The translations under genes and the position numbers were made by a program. 64,000 nucleotides of DNA from NCBI RefSeq assembly GCF_028623165.1, contig NZ_CP117768.1:496001-560000 (forward strand), read 5' to 3'. Shown piece by piece: positions 1 to 8,408 of the stretch (positions are counted from its first letter, which is position 1; each line of letters starts with the position of its first letter). The notes beneath the pieces are model-generated. The model searched no databases and was not told where the DNA came from. It saw only the letters and a program-made list of their open reading frames with translations. This DNA comes from Nostoc sp. UHCC 0926 (GTDB taxonomy: Bacteria > Cyanobacteriota > Cyanobacteriia > Cyanobacteriales > Nostocaceae).

Positions 1-1185
1 AGTTCCAGCTTCTTCACACAATTGTAAGGTGGCATCGTTGGGTTTGAATTTTACGCGGATAGTGTCAAAACCAAACCGATAGCCAGCATCTTTCAATTTA
101 CCTTCGATTAAATCAACTGCTTCCCCACTCCAGCCAAAGGAACCAAAAACACCTGCGAGTTTATTGTTAGTAGCGGTGGATAATACAATTCCTAAAGCTG
201 TTTGCACGGGTGTGGGTGCATGACCGCCGAGGGTAGGAGAACCCATGATGAAACCGCCGGCTTTTTCCACAGCAGCCCGGATTTCTTCTGGTTCAGTAAA
301 TTCGCAGTTAATCGATTCTACAGCAACGCCAGCTTTTGTGATCCCACGAGCGATCGCTTGGGCTAATGTGGCTGTATTCCCATAAGCTGATGCATAAATC
401 AACGCTACTGTCAAGTCAGCAGATGTTTGCTGTTGACTCCATTCCCGATAAGCTTTGGTCAGATCGATTAAGCCATAGCGTACCAAAGGCCCGTGTCCAT
501 TGGCATACATTCGCACAGGAAAATCGGCAAGTTTATCCAGCGCTGTTTCAATTTGACGGGCATGGGGAGCCATCAGGCAATCAAAATAATAGCGCCGATC
601 TTCGTTATATATTTCCCAACCTTCATCAAATACCTGGTCACCGCAAACATGCGCCCCAAATAACTTATCTGTGTAGAGAATTTCTGTTTGCGGATCGTAG
701 GTGCAAAGTTGATCTGCATAGCGGGGATTGGGGGTAGGAATAAATTGTAAATTATGCCCATTGCCCAAATCTAGAGTTTCTTCTCCCCGCATGACAAGAA
801 TTTGCAAATCTGGATTTTCCAGCGCCCCACGTAAATTTTTTGCCCCCGGATTAGAACAAACAAAAGTGATTTGCGGGGCAATTTTCAACAAAGCTTTTAA
901 AGTCGCAGCGCGGTTGGGGTTGACATGTCCCAAAATTACATAATCTAACTCTTCGACATGGAAACGCTGCTGTAAAGCTTCTAAATAAATTTCCGTAAAG
1001 GTTTCCCCTGGAGGGTCAATGATGGCAGTTTTATCGCTTTCTATTAAATAAGAATTGGCAGTTGTACCCTTAGCAAGAGCATATTCAATTTCAAATCTGA
1101 GCCTAGACCAACTGCGCGATCGCAGTATTCTTGTATCTGTAGCTATTGGATAAACTTGAACGTCACGGGGTTTATTTGTTGACAT
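1..1185 (-). CDS. flv1B: Flavodiiron protein, Flv1 type (partial, C-terminus outside window)
   Basis: Cyanobacterial flavodiiron proteins reduce O2 to water with NAD(P)H-derived electrons in Mehler-like photoprotection. I translated the frame open from 1185 to the window edge: 395 codons, covering the metallo-beta-lactamase-like domain (about 1-250) and the flavodoxin-like domain (from about 265, ALIYASAYGNTATLAQAI). About 180 C-terminal residues (flavin reductase domain) lie outside. The canonical metal-ligand motif HxExDH reads HVNPNR at residues 87-92, so Glu, Asp and the second His are Asn, Asn and Arg; this is the Flv1/Flv2 pattern. The gene follows a canonical Flv3-type gene 152 bp upstream. 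In Anabaena the adjacent Flv1/Flv3 pair is the heterocyst-specific B pair, so the B label rests on gene order. Confidence 0.82.
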   Translation of the reverse strand, partial: MSTNKPRDVQVYPIATDTRILRSRSWSRLRFEIEYALAKGTTANSYLIESDKTAIIDPPGETFTEIYLEALQQRFHVEELDYVILGHVNPNRAATLKALLKIAPQITFVCSNPGAKNLRGALENPDLQILVMRGEETLDLGNGHNLQFIPTPNPRYADQLCTYDPQTEILYTDKLFGAHVCGDQVFDEGWEIYNEDRRYYFDCLMAPHARQIETALDKLADFPVRMYANGHGPLVRYGLIDLTKAYREWSQQQTSADLTVALIYASAYGNTATLAQAIARGITKAGVAVESINCEFTEPEEIRAAVEKAGGFIMGSPTLGGHAPTPVQTALGIVLSTATNNKLAGVFGSFGWSGEAVDLIEGKLKDAGYRFGFDTIRVKFKPNDATLQLCEEAGT

Positions 1186-1337
1186 GGCAAAAAAATTTTA
1201 GATTTTAGATTTTAGATTGTTAATTAAACATCCAAATTCTGGATATTAAGTAGGGAAGATTATACTGCACAAATCCTTTATTGAGTATTTTTGGATTTTG
1301 GATTATTAATCTAAAATCCAAAATCCAAAATCCAAAA
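1186..1337. repeat. Short tandem repeat spacer between flv genes
   Basis: The spacer carries TTTTAGA-type repeats near 1197-1217 and TTTTGGATTTTGGATT facing CCAAAATCCAAAATCC near 1290-1337, which can pair as a long A/T-rich hairpin. Heptanucleotide short tandem repeats of this sort are known from heterocystous cyanobacteria. The hairpin lies just after the flv3B stop, so it may affect the relative expression of the two flv genes (inference). Confidence 0.75.
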
Positions 1338-3062
1338 TTAATAGTGGTTTCCGACTTTCCGGTGATGCACAGCAGTCAAAGCATCTGGCTTAGAAACCCT
1401 TCCGGCGTAGACGGTGCTGTATACTGCCCAATGGTCGCCGCAGTCCATTCTACTGACGACTTCGCACTCCATGTAGGCGAGGGCGTCGTTGAGGATGGGG
1501 GCACCATTTTCGGCTGGCTGGGTTCTCACACCTTCAAAGCGATCAGCGCCAGGGGCGAACCGCTTCAAAAAGTGCTTCATTAGTGGTTGAAAATTGCCTT
1601 GTTCTAAGATGTTAAGAACAAAGCGATCGCCTACTTGCATGAGTGATTCAATTGCCCGATCTTTGGCTACTGCAATGGAAAATCCTAAGGGTTTGAAGCT
1701 GGCTTGATTCACCCAAGAGGCTAGCATGGCACTGGAAACATCACCTTTTTTAGCAGTGATAATATATAGTCCGCCGCTGAGTCTACCGAGTGCTTTATCC
1801 AAGTCAGCACCTAGAGATTTCATGACTTTGATACTGCGATCGCGTGTTACCCATTGCCCTAAGTCTGTACCCGCTTCTTCACACAGCTTGTAGGTATTTT
1901 CTGTGGGTGTTTGTTTAATCCGAATCGCTGGAAAAACCGTTGTCAAACCCAAATTGCGGAATTTACTCACCAAAGGATCTATTGGCTCATCATCGCCACC
2001 GCCAGTTTCAAACACGCCTATGGCTTGCTTTTCTTTGGCAGATCCTAAAACTGTGCTGAGTGCAGCTTGGATGCTAGCAGCGCCAGAAGCTGGAGTTAGA
2101 CCAACGACCAGTCCAGTACAGCGGCTAACTAGTTCCCGCAGTTCTTGTAAATCGACTTCAGATCCCAAATCGACAATTTCCACGGCGACACCAGTTTTCC
2201 CGATACCGTTGGCAATTGCTTGAGCAAGGCGATCACTATATCCGTATTCGGAAACGTAAAATATTCCAATTGTTGTTTCTGCCTTAGTTTGCGTTTGGCT
2301 CCAAGTGCGGTAACGTCCAATTAGTTCCTCAACATTGTGGGATAATAATGGCCCATGTCCTGTGGCAACCATGCCGATGGTTTTCAATTCCGCCATTCGC
2401 TTCAGGGCAGATAAAACTGACCGCGCATTCGGCCCCATCAAGCAATCATAGTAATAATGAAAGTCTTCTTCGATAGCCGCCAAGTCTTCATCAAAGGTGC
2501 TATCTGAGCAATAGTGCAGCCCAAAAGCGTCGCACGTATAGAGAATTTTGGTTTTGTGGTCAAAGCTGAAAATGGTATCCGGCCAATGTAAATTTGGAGC
2601 AATCACGAATTCAAATTCATGACCATTGCCCAAATCTAAGCGATCGCCATTTTTCACAATCCGCCGTTTGAATGGCTGATGTACCAAATCCTCAAGAAAC
2701 TGAATTGCCACCCTAGAGCCGACAACGGTAATTTCTGGAGCCATTTGCAGCAAATCTTTCACTAAGCCGCTGTGGTCTGGTTCGGTGTGGCTGATAATCA
2801 AGTAATCAATCTCTGTTGGCTTGATTAGTCCGGTAAGCGTATCAAAATATAGTTGACGAAACTTTTCGTGGGAGGTATCAACTAAGGCAGTCTGCTCCCC
2901 ACGGATGATAAACGAGTTATAAGTAGTACCGTTTTGCAGACCAAACTCAATATCGAAGCGATCGCGATCCCAATCCAAAGAGCGAATAGCCGTCGTCTCT
3001 TGAGCGATTTCTACAGTCTGTATGGTGAGCCGTTTTTCAGTTTTTTCGGTGAGCGCTACCAT
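1338..3062 (-). CDS. flv3B: Flavodiiron protein, Flv3 type
   Basis: 574 residues, full length for a cyanobacterial three-domain flavodiiron protein: metallo-beta-lactamase-like diiron domain (1-250), flavodoxin domain (about 268-400, IGIFYVSEYGYSDRLAQAI) and a C-terminal flavin reductase domain (about 425-574). The metal site HTEPDH at about 92-97 is canonical, as in Flv3/Flv4. The ATG at 3062 is chosen because AGGAGG lies just upstream; a TTG at 3080 would put that ribosome site inside the gene. It heads a two-gene unit with the Flv1-type gene, and such proteins are thought to act as an Flv1/Flv3 heterodimer. The B (heterocyst) paralogue is inferred from adjacency. Divergent from coaX with about 110 bp between. 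Confidence 0.88.
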   Translation of the reverse strand: MVALTEKTEKRLTIQTVEIAQETTAIRSLDWDRDRFDIEFGLQNGTTYNSFIIRGEQTALVDTSHEKFRQLYFDTLTGLIKPTEIDYLIISHTEPDHSGLVKDLLQMAPEITVVGSRVAIQFLEDLVHQPFKRRIVKNGDRLDLGNGHEFEFVIAPNLHWPDTIFSFDHKTKILYTCDAFGLHYCSDSTFDEDLAAIEEDFHYYYDCLMGPNARSVLSALKRMAELKTIGMVATGHGPLLSHNVEELIGRYRTWSQTQTKAETTIGIFYVSEYGYSDRLAQAIANGIGKTGVAVEIVDLGSEVDLQELRELVSRCTGLVVGLTPASGAASIQAALSTVLGSAKEKQAIGVFETGGGDDEPIDPLVSKFRNLGLTTVFPAIRIKQTPTENTYKLCEEAGTDLGQWVTRDRSIKVMKSLGADLDKALGRLSGGLYIITAKKGDVSSAMLASWVNQASFKPLGFSIAVAKDRAIESLMQVGDRFVLNILEQGNFQPLMKHFLKRFAPGADRFEGVRTQPAENGAPILNDALAYMECEVVSRMDCGDHWAVYSTVYAGRVSKPDALTAVHHRKVGNHY

Positions 3063-3172
3063 AACTCCCCTCCTTGACAAATTGAGTATTTATTCCTCTA
3101 GGTTTATTGTTACACGGCTTGAATGTTAATTTTTATTAAAAAACCTATGACTGACTTAAAAAAGTTAAAACA

Positions 3173-3994
3173 GTGAAACCGTATAAGCACCCAGAACACA
3201 CAGAGAATGTTTGGCTAGCTTTGGAAATTGGGAATTCTCGGCTGCATTGGGCATTATTTCTAGGCGAGACGCTTTCCTCAGCTTGGGATACCGACTATAT
3301 ACCAGAGTCTCTCATACACCAGTTGGCTAAGTGTCAAACCCTGAATGATTTACTAGAGAAAATTTTTCCGCCCGCTCAGAGAACTGATGAACAAAAAGTA
3401 CACGGAGGCAATTCCCTCCCCTCTCTGCTCGTTGCCTCTGTAGTTCCCAGCCAAACTGCTATTTGGCAAACTTACCCCAACATTCGGGTTATTACCTTAG
3501 ATCAAGTACCGCTCAAAGGTATATATCCCACATTAGGAATTGACCGTGCTTTAGCTTTGTGGGGTGCGGGGAAAACTTGGGGTTTTCCAATGTTGGTGAT
3601 TGATGCTGGGACAGCGCTGACTTTTACAGCGGCGGATGCTAACCAATGTTTGATTGGTGGTGCAATTCTCCCAGGAATAGGTTTACAATTTGCGACTCTC
3701 GCTCAACAAACAGGACAATTACCATTAGTAGAAATGCAAAGTTTTGCCTCTCTACCACCACGTTTTGGGCTGAATACTACAGAAGCAATTCAAAGTGGAG
3801 TTATTTACACTTTATTAGCTGGAATCAAAGATTTTATTGAAGCGTGGTGGCAATTATTTCCTAATGGGAAAATTGCGATTAAAGGGGGCGATCGCACTTT
3901 ATTACTAAACTATCTACAAGCCTTATATCCTGAAATTACAGCACATTTGATTGTGGAACCAAATTTAATTTTTTTAGGAATGTGTTTAGATTAG
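3173..3994 (+). CDS. coaX: Type III pantothenate kinase
   Basis: CoaX phosphorylates pantothenate with ATP, the first step of coenzyme A synthesis, in the cytoplasm. The 273-residue product has the ASKHA-fold signatures: an N-terminal phosphate loop [12 protein letters not shown] (about 16-27, where many family members have Asp instead of Glu), the [12 protein letters not shown] pantothenate/dimer segment, the [10 protein letters not shown] motif and GGAILPGIG. The start is a GTG at 3173; an ATG about 25 bases upstream opens a frame that stops at once. Divergent from flv3B. The reading frame after its TAG stop stays open for another 104 codons (see the 3995-4309 entry), probably a remnant rather than part of CoaX, because the length is already normal. 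Confidence 0.88.
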   Translation: MKPYKHPEHTENVWLALEIGNSRLHWALFLGETLSSAWDTDYIPESLIHQLAKCQTLNDLLEKIFPPAQRTDEQKVHGGNSLPSLLVASVVPSQTAIWQTYPNIRVITLDQVPLKGIYPTLGIDRALALWGAGKTWGFPMLVIDAGTALTFTAADANQCLIGGAILPGIGLQFATLAQQTGQLPLVEMQSFASLPPRFGLNTTEAIQSGVIYTLLAGIKDFIEAWWQLFPNGKIAIKGGDRTLLLNYLQALYPEITAHLIVEPNLIFLGMCLD

Positions 3995-4309
3995 CTTCAT
4001 AAAATTTCGTTAGTTAATCAATCGTCTGTTGATAATGTCGCTGCTTACTTAATTACGCTCGCAGGAGCGAGTAATTACAATGTTGGAAAACAGTTAAATA
4101 TTGGTATCGAGTCACAAGATAACCAACATTCTTTTACAAACGGAACTTTTGTCGAGAATATCTGGACTTATCCTGTAGGTGGATCAGGATTTCAGAATTA
4201 CACTGGAACTGCACCTGTAGCCGCAGAAAATAGTAACCGTGGCTGGTATTCGCTTTGGTTTCCTATACAAAATGGGAACCCAAACACTATTCAATTCTTA
4301 CGTCCTTAA
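3995..4309 (+). pseudogene. Start-less open frame, probable remnant of a secreted protein gene
   Basis: Immediately after the coaX stop, in the same frame, an open stretch of 104 codons runs to a TAA at 4307-4309. It has no ATG and no convincing GTG or TTG start. The translation is low in charge and rich in Asn, Gly, Tyr and Trp (for example NIGIESQDNQHSF, NRGWYSLWFPIQNG), which resembles an extracellular domain more than random sequence. I do not recognise the family. Its position directly upstream of another decayed secreted-protein gene suggests a small decayed locus. A programmed continuation of coaX is possible but unlikely. Confidence 0.4.
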
Positions 4310-4334
4310 GAGATTGTAATTAACAGAGTAAAAA

Positions 4335-4867
4335 ATGAAAAAGCTTTTTTTTTAGGTATTTTGGCGATTGGTATCACAATTCCAACGACATCATTATTAG
4401 CACAAAATTCAGTAGATAACCCTGATAACAGTGATCCTCCGGGATTGAGAAGACCCCCTGAATTAAACAAGCCTATTATTCCCGAGCCACCATCACCAAC
4501 AACACCGACAGAATATCTTTACCCAGATAATAGCGCAAAACCCGTTTTGCAAATGATTACAAAAGAACGTACAATTGGACAATTACGACAAGGTTTGAAT
4601 CTCAAAAATGCACGGCTTGTGACTTACTCCGATTACATCAAATTTAAAAGTAAACTTGGCGGTGATAGCGTTGAAAACGCTCAAGTACACCCTAACCGTC
4701 GTGTCTGGTTAATTGAAATTGACGCACCAAACGGGATTGATGTAGCACAACGAGTCCGTGATGAAAAAACACCACGTCCAGAAAAATTTAAAAAATCGAA
4801 AATTTTAATGGTAGTGGATGCAGAAACTGGAGATAGACTAAGCATCGATATCGCAGAAAATCAATAA
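4335..4867 (+). pseudogene. Secreted protein gene with one-base frameshift in a T tract
   Basis: From the ATG at 4335 the frame reads MKKLFF and then a stop, because the tract at 4345-4353 has nine T. With ten T it would continue MKKLFFLGILAIGITI and join the long open frame (4361-4867) to give a textbook signal peptide ending near SLLAQ. The remaining product has a Pro-rich linker (about residues 35-60) and a C-terminal domain with RVWLIEID and ILMVVDAETGD segments that look PepSY-like, though I would not assign it. The intact protein would be about 177 residues. It could be a real mutation, slippage-based phase variation, or a sequencing error in the homopolymer. A terminator-bearing repeat follows at once. 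Confidence 0.6.
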
Positions 4868-4885
4868 CTTAAATTTTGACCCAGC

Positions 4886-4987
4886 TATAGCAATCCTATT
4901 TAATTGCAAACACCGAGAGGCCCAGATCCCCGACTTCTTCAACAAGTCGGGGATCTTTTTGTTCGCACCTCATTTAAGATTGCTATA
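4886..4987. mobile_element. MITE-like element with internal terminator hairpin
   Basis: About 102 bp bounded by perfect 10-bp inverted ends (TATAGCAATC and GATTGCTATA) with partial similarity further in. It encloses a perfect 13-bp stem-loop at 4924-4956. No transposase is present, so if mobile it would depend on an enzyme encoded elsewhere. Confidence 0.55.
4924..4960 (+). terminator. Intrinsic terminator
   Basis: A perfect 13-bp stem (AGATCCCCGACTT pairing with AAGTCGGGGATCT), a 7-base loop and TTTTT downstream. It sits 57 bases after the 4867 stop and would end transcripts coming from coaX and the decayed genes. The stem is nearly symmetric, so it may also slow transcription from the other side. 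Confidence 0.7.
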
Positions 4988-5074
4988 TTATATTGACTCT
5001 GACGTTTGTTTAATTAATATAAATAAACGTTTTTTTATAGATATAAGTTTTCTGAACCCGCTTGACTCTAATTA

Positions 5075-5887
5075 CTAGTTCCCTTTAATAAACTCCCGAA
5101 TCTCGATCGCCACAACCCCAGCACAAGATTCTGGTAAGTCGTTTCCGGCATGAGGAATCATTTTTAACTCGACTTTCGGCATTAGTTGAGCATAAACCCG
5201 GCTCTTAGCTAAAGCATCTGGTGTATCTTGGCCACCTTGTAAAATAAAAGCCGATACATCTATCATGTAAAGCTGCTTCTGCACTAATTCCGCTTCAATT
5301 TCTGCTTGTCGCCGTTTGAAAAGTAACTGGCAACCTATAGGATACGGCAATAGCGCTTGACGCAGCTGCAAGTCCTGTGCAATTTTTTCATGCCAACCTA
5401 AGATTTTAGTCAAAGGAGTGAGCGATCGCAACAATTTAACTATTAGTGGTGGATAGTTCAGTAATCGCCGCATCTTTTGGTAATACTGTTCTTGTCCTGC
5501 TATTTCTACGCCCTCTGGTGCTAGCAGTACCACACCATCAACTTTTTCTGGATACTTTAAAGCATAGCTAGCAGCAATCCAACCCCCAAGAGAATGTCCT
5601 ACTAAATACACCTTTTCTAGCTTGACAGCTTGCATAAATTCTGATAGACATTCTACTTGTAAATCTATCGAATGGTGGATATTAGGATTCTCTGACTCAC
5701 CAAACCCTAACAAATCAGGTGCGAAGCAATGGAAATCTTGTGCAAGAGACTCCATCACAGATAACCATTGACTGCTCTCATTCCAAGCACCATGTAAAAA
5801 AATTATAGGAGTTTTTTCACCGACTTCACGCCAGAATATCAGCCCTTGAGAGAGCTTTCTCCGGGAGTTACGGAATAGTGTACCCAT
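5075..5887 (-). CDS. Alpha/beta-fold hydrolase
   Basis: 270 residues, a single alpha/beta-hydrolase domain. The nucleophile elbow GHSLGG places Ser99. The oxyanion segment HGAW is at 32-35, the acidic residue is probably Asp221 (LQGGQDTPD) and the catalytic His is His246 (IPHAGND). There is no signal peptide, so it is probably cytoplasmic. The substrate cannot be deduced; related cyanobacterial proteins are annotated only as hydrolases of this fold. It stands alone between the terminator at 4924 and a Nudix gene about 90 bp upstream on the same strand, which may be cotranscribed. Confidence 0.8.
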   Translation of the reverse strand: MGTLFRNSRRKLSQGLIFWREVGEKTPIIFLHGAWNESSQWLSVMESLAQDFHCFAPDLLGFGESENPNIHHSIDLQVECLSEFMQAVKLEKVYLVGHSLGGWIAASYALKYPEKVDGVVLLAPEGVEIAGQEQYYQKMRRLLNYPPLIVKLLRSLTPLTKILGWHEKIAQDLQLRQALLPYPIGCQLLFKRRQAEIEAELVQKQLYMIDVSAFILQGGQDTPDALAKSRVYAQLMPKVELKMIPHAGNDLPESCAGVVAIEIREFIKGN

Positions 5888-5977
5888 TTTATTTAGTAGT
5901 TAACTTTTAGCACCATAATTAATAGTCATTAGTCATTAGCATCTGACAAAAGACAAATGACTAATGACAAAATATTA

Positions 5978-6472
5978 TTATGCCAATGTTGTCAAACCTT
6001 TCAAGTAGTCTTGCAACTGCCGAGTATGGTCGTGAGACATTTGTCCTAAAGGTAGAAAATTGGCACAGAAAGCTTGGATTTCCATGACTTCTAAAGTATC
6101 CTGAATTTCCATTGTCCCATGTACCTCAGCTTCAACCACAATACAAATTGAGTGAATTCTGGGATCACGGTCTGGTGCGGAGTAAACTCCTACCAAACGG
6201 TTAATTTTCACCAATTCTAGCCCGGTTTCCTCCATCAATTCCCGGTGGACTGTGTTGGGAATATCTTCTCCCCAATCTACTATCCCTCCAGGCAATGCCC
6301 AAAGACCATCATCACGTCGCCGGATCAGTACTATCCGACCATCGGGTAAAATTGGGATGATACTAGTGCCAGTAATGGGATGACGAAATATGATACCCAA
6401 TACTGTTTGTCCAATCCGCCATAAGCTACGTGTGGACTGCACAGCTGCCGGAAAAAAAGCAATAACGTTCAA
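5978..6472 (-). CDS. Nudix hydrolase
   Basis: 164 residues. The Nudix box Gx5Ex7REUxEExGU is complete: Gly63, Glu69, then REL-M-EETG at 77-84. Nudix enzymes cleave nucleoside diphosphates linked to another group, with Mg2+ held by the Glu residues of the box. The N-terminus has about 20 extra residues before the fold, and the substrate is not evident. It lies upstream of the hydrolase gene on the same strand with a spacer of about 90 bp holding a short inverted repeat (TTAGTCATTAG type). Confidence 0.82.
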   Translation of the reverse strand: MNVIAFFPAAVQSTRSLWRIGQTVLGIIFRHPITGTSIIPILPDGRIVLIRRRDDGLWALPGGIVDWGEDIPNTVHRELMEETGLELVKINRLVGVYSAPDRDPRIHSICIVVEAEVHGTMEIQDTLEVMEIQAFCANFLPLGQMSHDHTRQLQDYLKGLTTLA

Positions 6473-7043
6473 TCTTTAAAATTTCTGTGTTGTATTCTAT
6501 AGTTCCCTACCACTTACATAGACTCAACGAATAAAAATTTTGTTGAGTTTTGTTTTATACAAAAATGTTTGTGGTTTGAGATTTTATTCTCACGATTTAC
6601 GTAGAATATTATTAATATTAACATCAAGTTTCAATAGAGGCACTGTATTAATCTATACATAGTATTTTTAAGTCAGAAAACTTCAGTTTAGAACTAACAT
6701 TAGCCTTGCCCAAACCAGCTATCACTAATAGTTTTTCAGCACACATTCAAAAAATTAATCTGAATAATAAGTCTAAATTCTGAATTCTGAAGAGACAATT
6801 AAGCGGCGTTTGACATTGCCACCTAATTCTTGATAATATTGAACCTATGCCACTAAAAATATTTTGTGAATCAAGATGTAGATGATAGCGAGATCAATAA
6901 ATGCTTCAAAATAAACCTTTCGACGCTGCCATCTAAGTCTCTCAAGAGTTAATTAGCTTGTAATAAGGGCTGAAGCCCTAGTCATATGCAACTTAAATGC
7001 TCATTAGCTTAAGCTTAATATACGAAAACTCTCTATAAGAACC
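6473..7043. other. Intergenic, no gene seen
   Basis: A/T-rich spacer without a credible coding frame. The only structure noted is a short hairpin AGGGCTGAAGCCCT near 6966. Confidence 0.6.
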
Positions 7044-7075
7044 GCGATCGCTTTTGGCGTGTCAAAAGCGATCGC
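7044..7075. promoter_or_regulatory. Perfect HIP1-containing hairpin before the PEP-CTERM gene
   Basis: A 13-bp perfect inverted repeat (GCGATCGCTTTTG, 7044-7056, with its complement at 7063-7075) and a 6-base loop. Each arm contains one HIP1 octamer. It ends 9 bases before the ATG at 7085, and no Shine-Dalgarno sequence lies between, so it would sit in the leader and could influence translation (inference). Confidence 0.6.
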
Positions 7076-7084
7076 ACAACTTCT

Positions 7085-7690
7085 ATGAAAAATCTAGTTC
7101 TACTATCTGCCATAGTCCTCGCCACCACATCTGGATTGTTTTTCCAGACAATGCAACCTGCCTCTGCTTTAACTTGGAAGTGGAATTATTCTGGTACTGG
7201 TATAGAGGCAATTGGTACTTTTACCACTAATAACACCCCTGACGATTTGGGTTTTTATCAGATTTTGGGAATTACTGGTACACGAAATCGTGAAACAATT
7301 ACTGGTCTGCAACCTGTAGGGACTCCAATACCAGGAAACGAACCTTTTGATGTTGATAATTTAGTTAGTCTGAATACTCAACACTTAACAGGTAATGGTT
7401 TTGGGTATTCTACATCGGGGGGAAACTATTCTAATCCGTTTTTCGCTAGTTTCTTGCCAACACCAAGTTATTTAGAGGTTTTTTCTGCGCCACCACTGAC
7501 ACCAGGTTTTGAAAATTTTGGGACGGAAGATAGTGAGTTACCCATTAGTTTTTCTGCAACCATAATCACCGTACCTGAACCCACCTCTATCCTTAGCTTA
7601 CTTGCCCTCGCTACTCTCGGTGCCCCTTCAGCACTCAAACGTAATAAGCCATCCAAATTAACTGAGAAGAAGCTTGAAAAACTTTCCTAA
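7085..7690 (+). CDS. PEP-CTERM sorted extracellular protein
   Basis: 201 residues. An N-terminal signal peptide (MKNLVLLSAIVLATTSG, cleavage near ASA at 26-28) leads into a Gly/Thr/Asn-rich exported domain. Near the C-terminus are VPEPTS (163-168), a hydrophobic stretch (ILSLLALATLGA) and basic residues. That is the tripartite PEP-CTERM signal, which in families with exosortase directs export and sorting at the envelope. The basic tail (KRNKPSKLTEKKLEKLS) is longer than usual. The domain itself is not one I recognise. The gene stands alone with a strong hairpin just before its start. Confidence 0.8.
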   Translation: MKNLVLLSAIVLATTSGLFFQTMQPASALTWKWNYSGTGIEAIGTFTTNNTPDDLGFYQILGITGTRNRETITGLQPVGTPIPGNEPFDVDNLVSLNTQHLTGNGFGYSTSGGNYSNPFFASFLPTPSYLEVFSAPPLTPGFENFGTEDSELPISFSATIITVPEPTSILSLLALATLGAPSALKRNKPSKLTEKKLEKLS

Positions 7691-8170
7691 AACCATCAAT
7701 AAAAAGCGTTGTTGCACAAATAGGGCAAAACGTTAAGCTCATCCCACCCCTAAAAGGAGTGGGCAATCGAGCGCCGACTTTCTGTAAATTTTGCTTGTAT
7801 CTATTCCACTTTATTTCACTTTGCGTTGAATGATGAAGGTGAAAGCAATGTATTCGATTTAGGTCTAGCCAATACTGAATTTTATTAGTGGGATAGCTTG
7901 TTGATTGGTTTGTCCTAAGAACAACAATTAGTTAGCTCATTTACATCTCTTTGACGTATTTGAATCTAAAAAAAGGTATTTTTCGTCTAGCTGGTAGGGA
8001 TAATTCTAAATTTTTATTGACACAATAAGGTCGAATGCGGTAGGCTAGTACATTGTTTAAAGCGTATTGATTGCTGCACTAGGCTACAAGTATATCAATG
8101 ACATTGGTAGCTGATATTGCCTACGTGATGCCTAGTTGCGACTTTTTTGTTGTTTATTAATGAGGTGAAC
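7691..8170. other. Intergenic, no gene seen
   Basis: About 480 bp before the 55-residue protein gene with no convincing coding frame. GTTGTTGCACAAATAGGGC near 7708 and the short hairpin CCCACCCCTAAAAGGAGTGGG near 7744 could be remains of an insertion sequence, but too little is left to name one. Confidence 0.5.
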
Positions 8171-8338
8171 ATGGCCAAGCGCCGTAACCCGAAAAAAGAA
8201 AAGGCGCTACGGAACCAGGCGTATGCCAGAAAGTTTCGTAAACGGACTACGACAGGAAGAATGCAGAGAAGGTTCCAACAAAGACCACCGAAGAGTGAAG
8301 AAGAAGAAGGCGCAGCAACAGCAGCTGACACTGACTAA
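8171..8338 (+). CDS. Small highly basic conserved-looking protein
   Basis: 55 residues. The N-terminal two thirds are extremely basic (MAKRRNPKKEKALRNQAYARKF-type composition, with KRTTTGRMQRR following), and the tail is acidic (SEEEEGAATAADTD). That pattern fits an RNA- or ribosome-binding protein, but I cannot name the family. The ATG at 8171 has GAGGTGAAC directly upstream, so it is preferred over an upstream in-frame TTG at 8147. A bidirectional terminator separates it from argH on the other strand. Confidence 0.7.
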   Translation: MAKRRNPKKEKALRNQAYARKFRKRTTTGRMQRRFQQRPPKSEEEEGAATAADTD

Positions 8339-8380
8339 GCTGTCCGCTTAAATCCTTGTTATTTAGATTATTTATTTTTT

Positions 8381-8402
8381 AGGGCGTACAAATGTGCGCC
8401 CT
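8381..8402. terminator. Bidirectional terminator
   Basis: AGGGCG...CGCCCT stem, about 9 bp including a G-T pair, with loop AAAT. It is preceded by a T-rich run on the plus strand and followed by TTATTTATT, and lies between the convergent 55-residue gene and argH. Confidence 0.7.
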
Positions 8403-8408
8403 TATTTA

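Noticed and set aside
366..943. Plus-strand frames opposite flv1B
   Set aside because: They are antisense to the flavodiiron gene, whose motifs are clear on the minus strand.
7691..8170. Insertion sequence
   Set aside because: GTTGTTGCACAAAT is reminiscent of IS ends, but there is no transposase frame and no matching second end.
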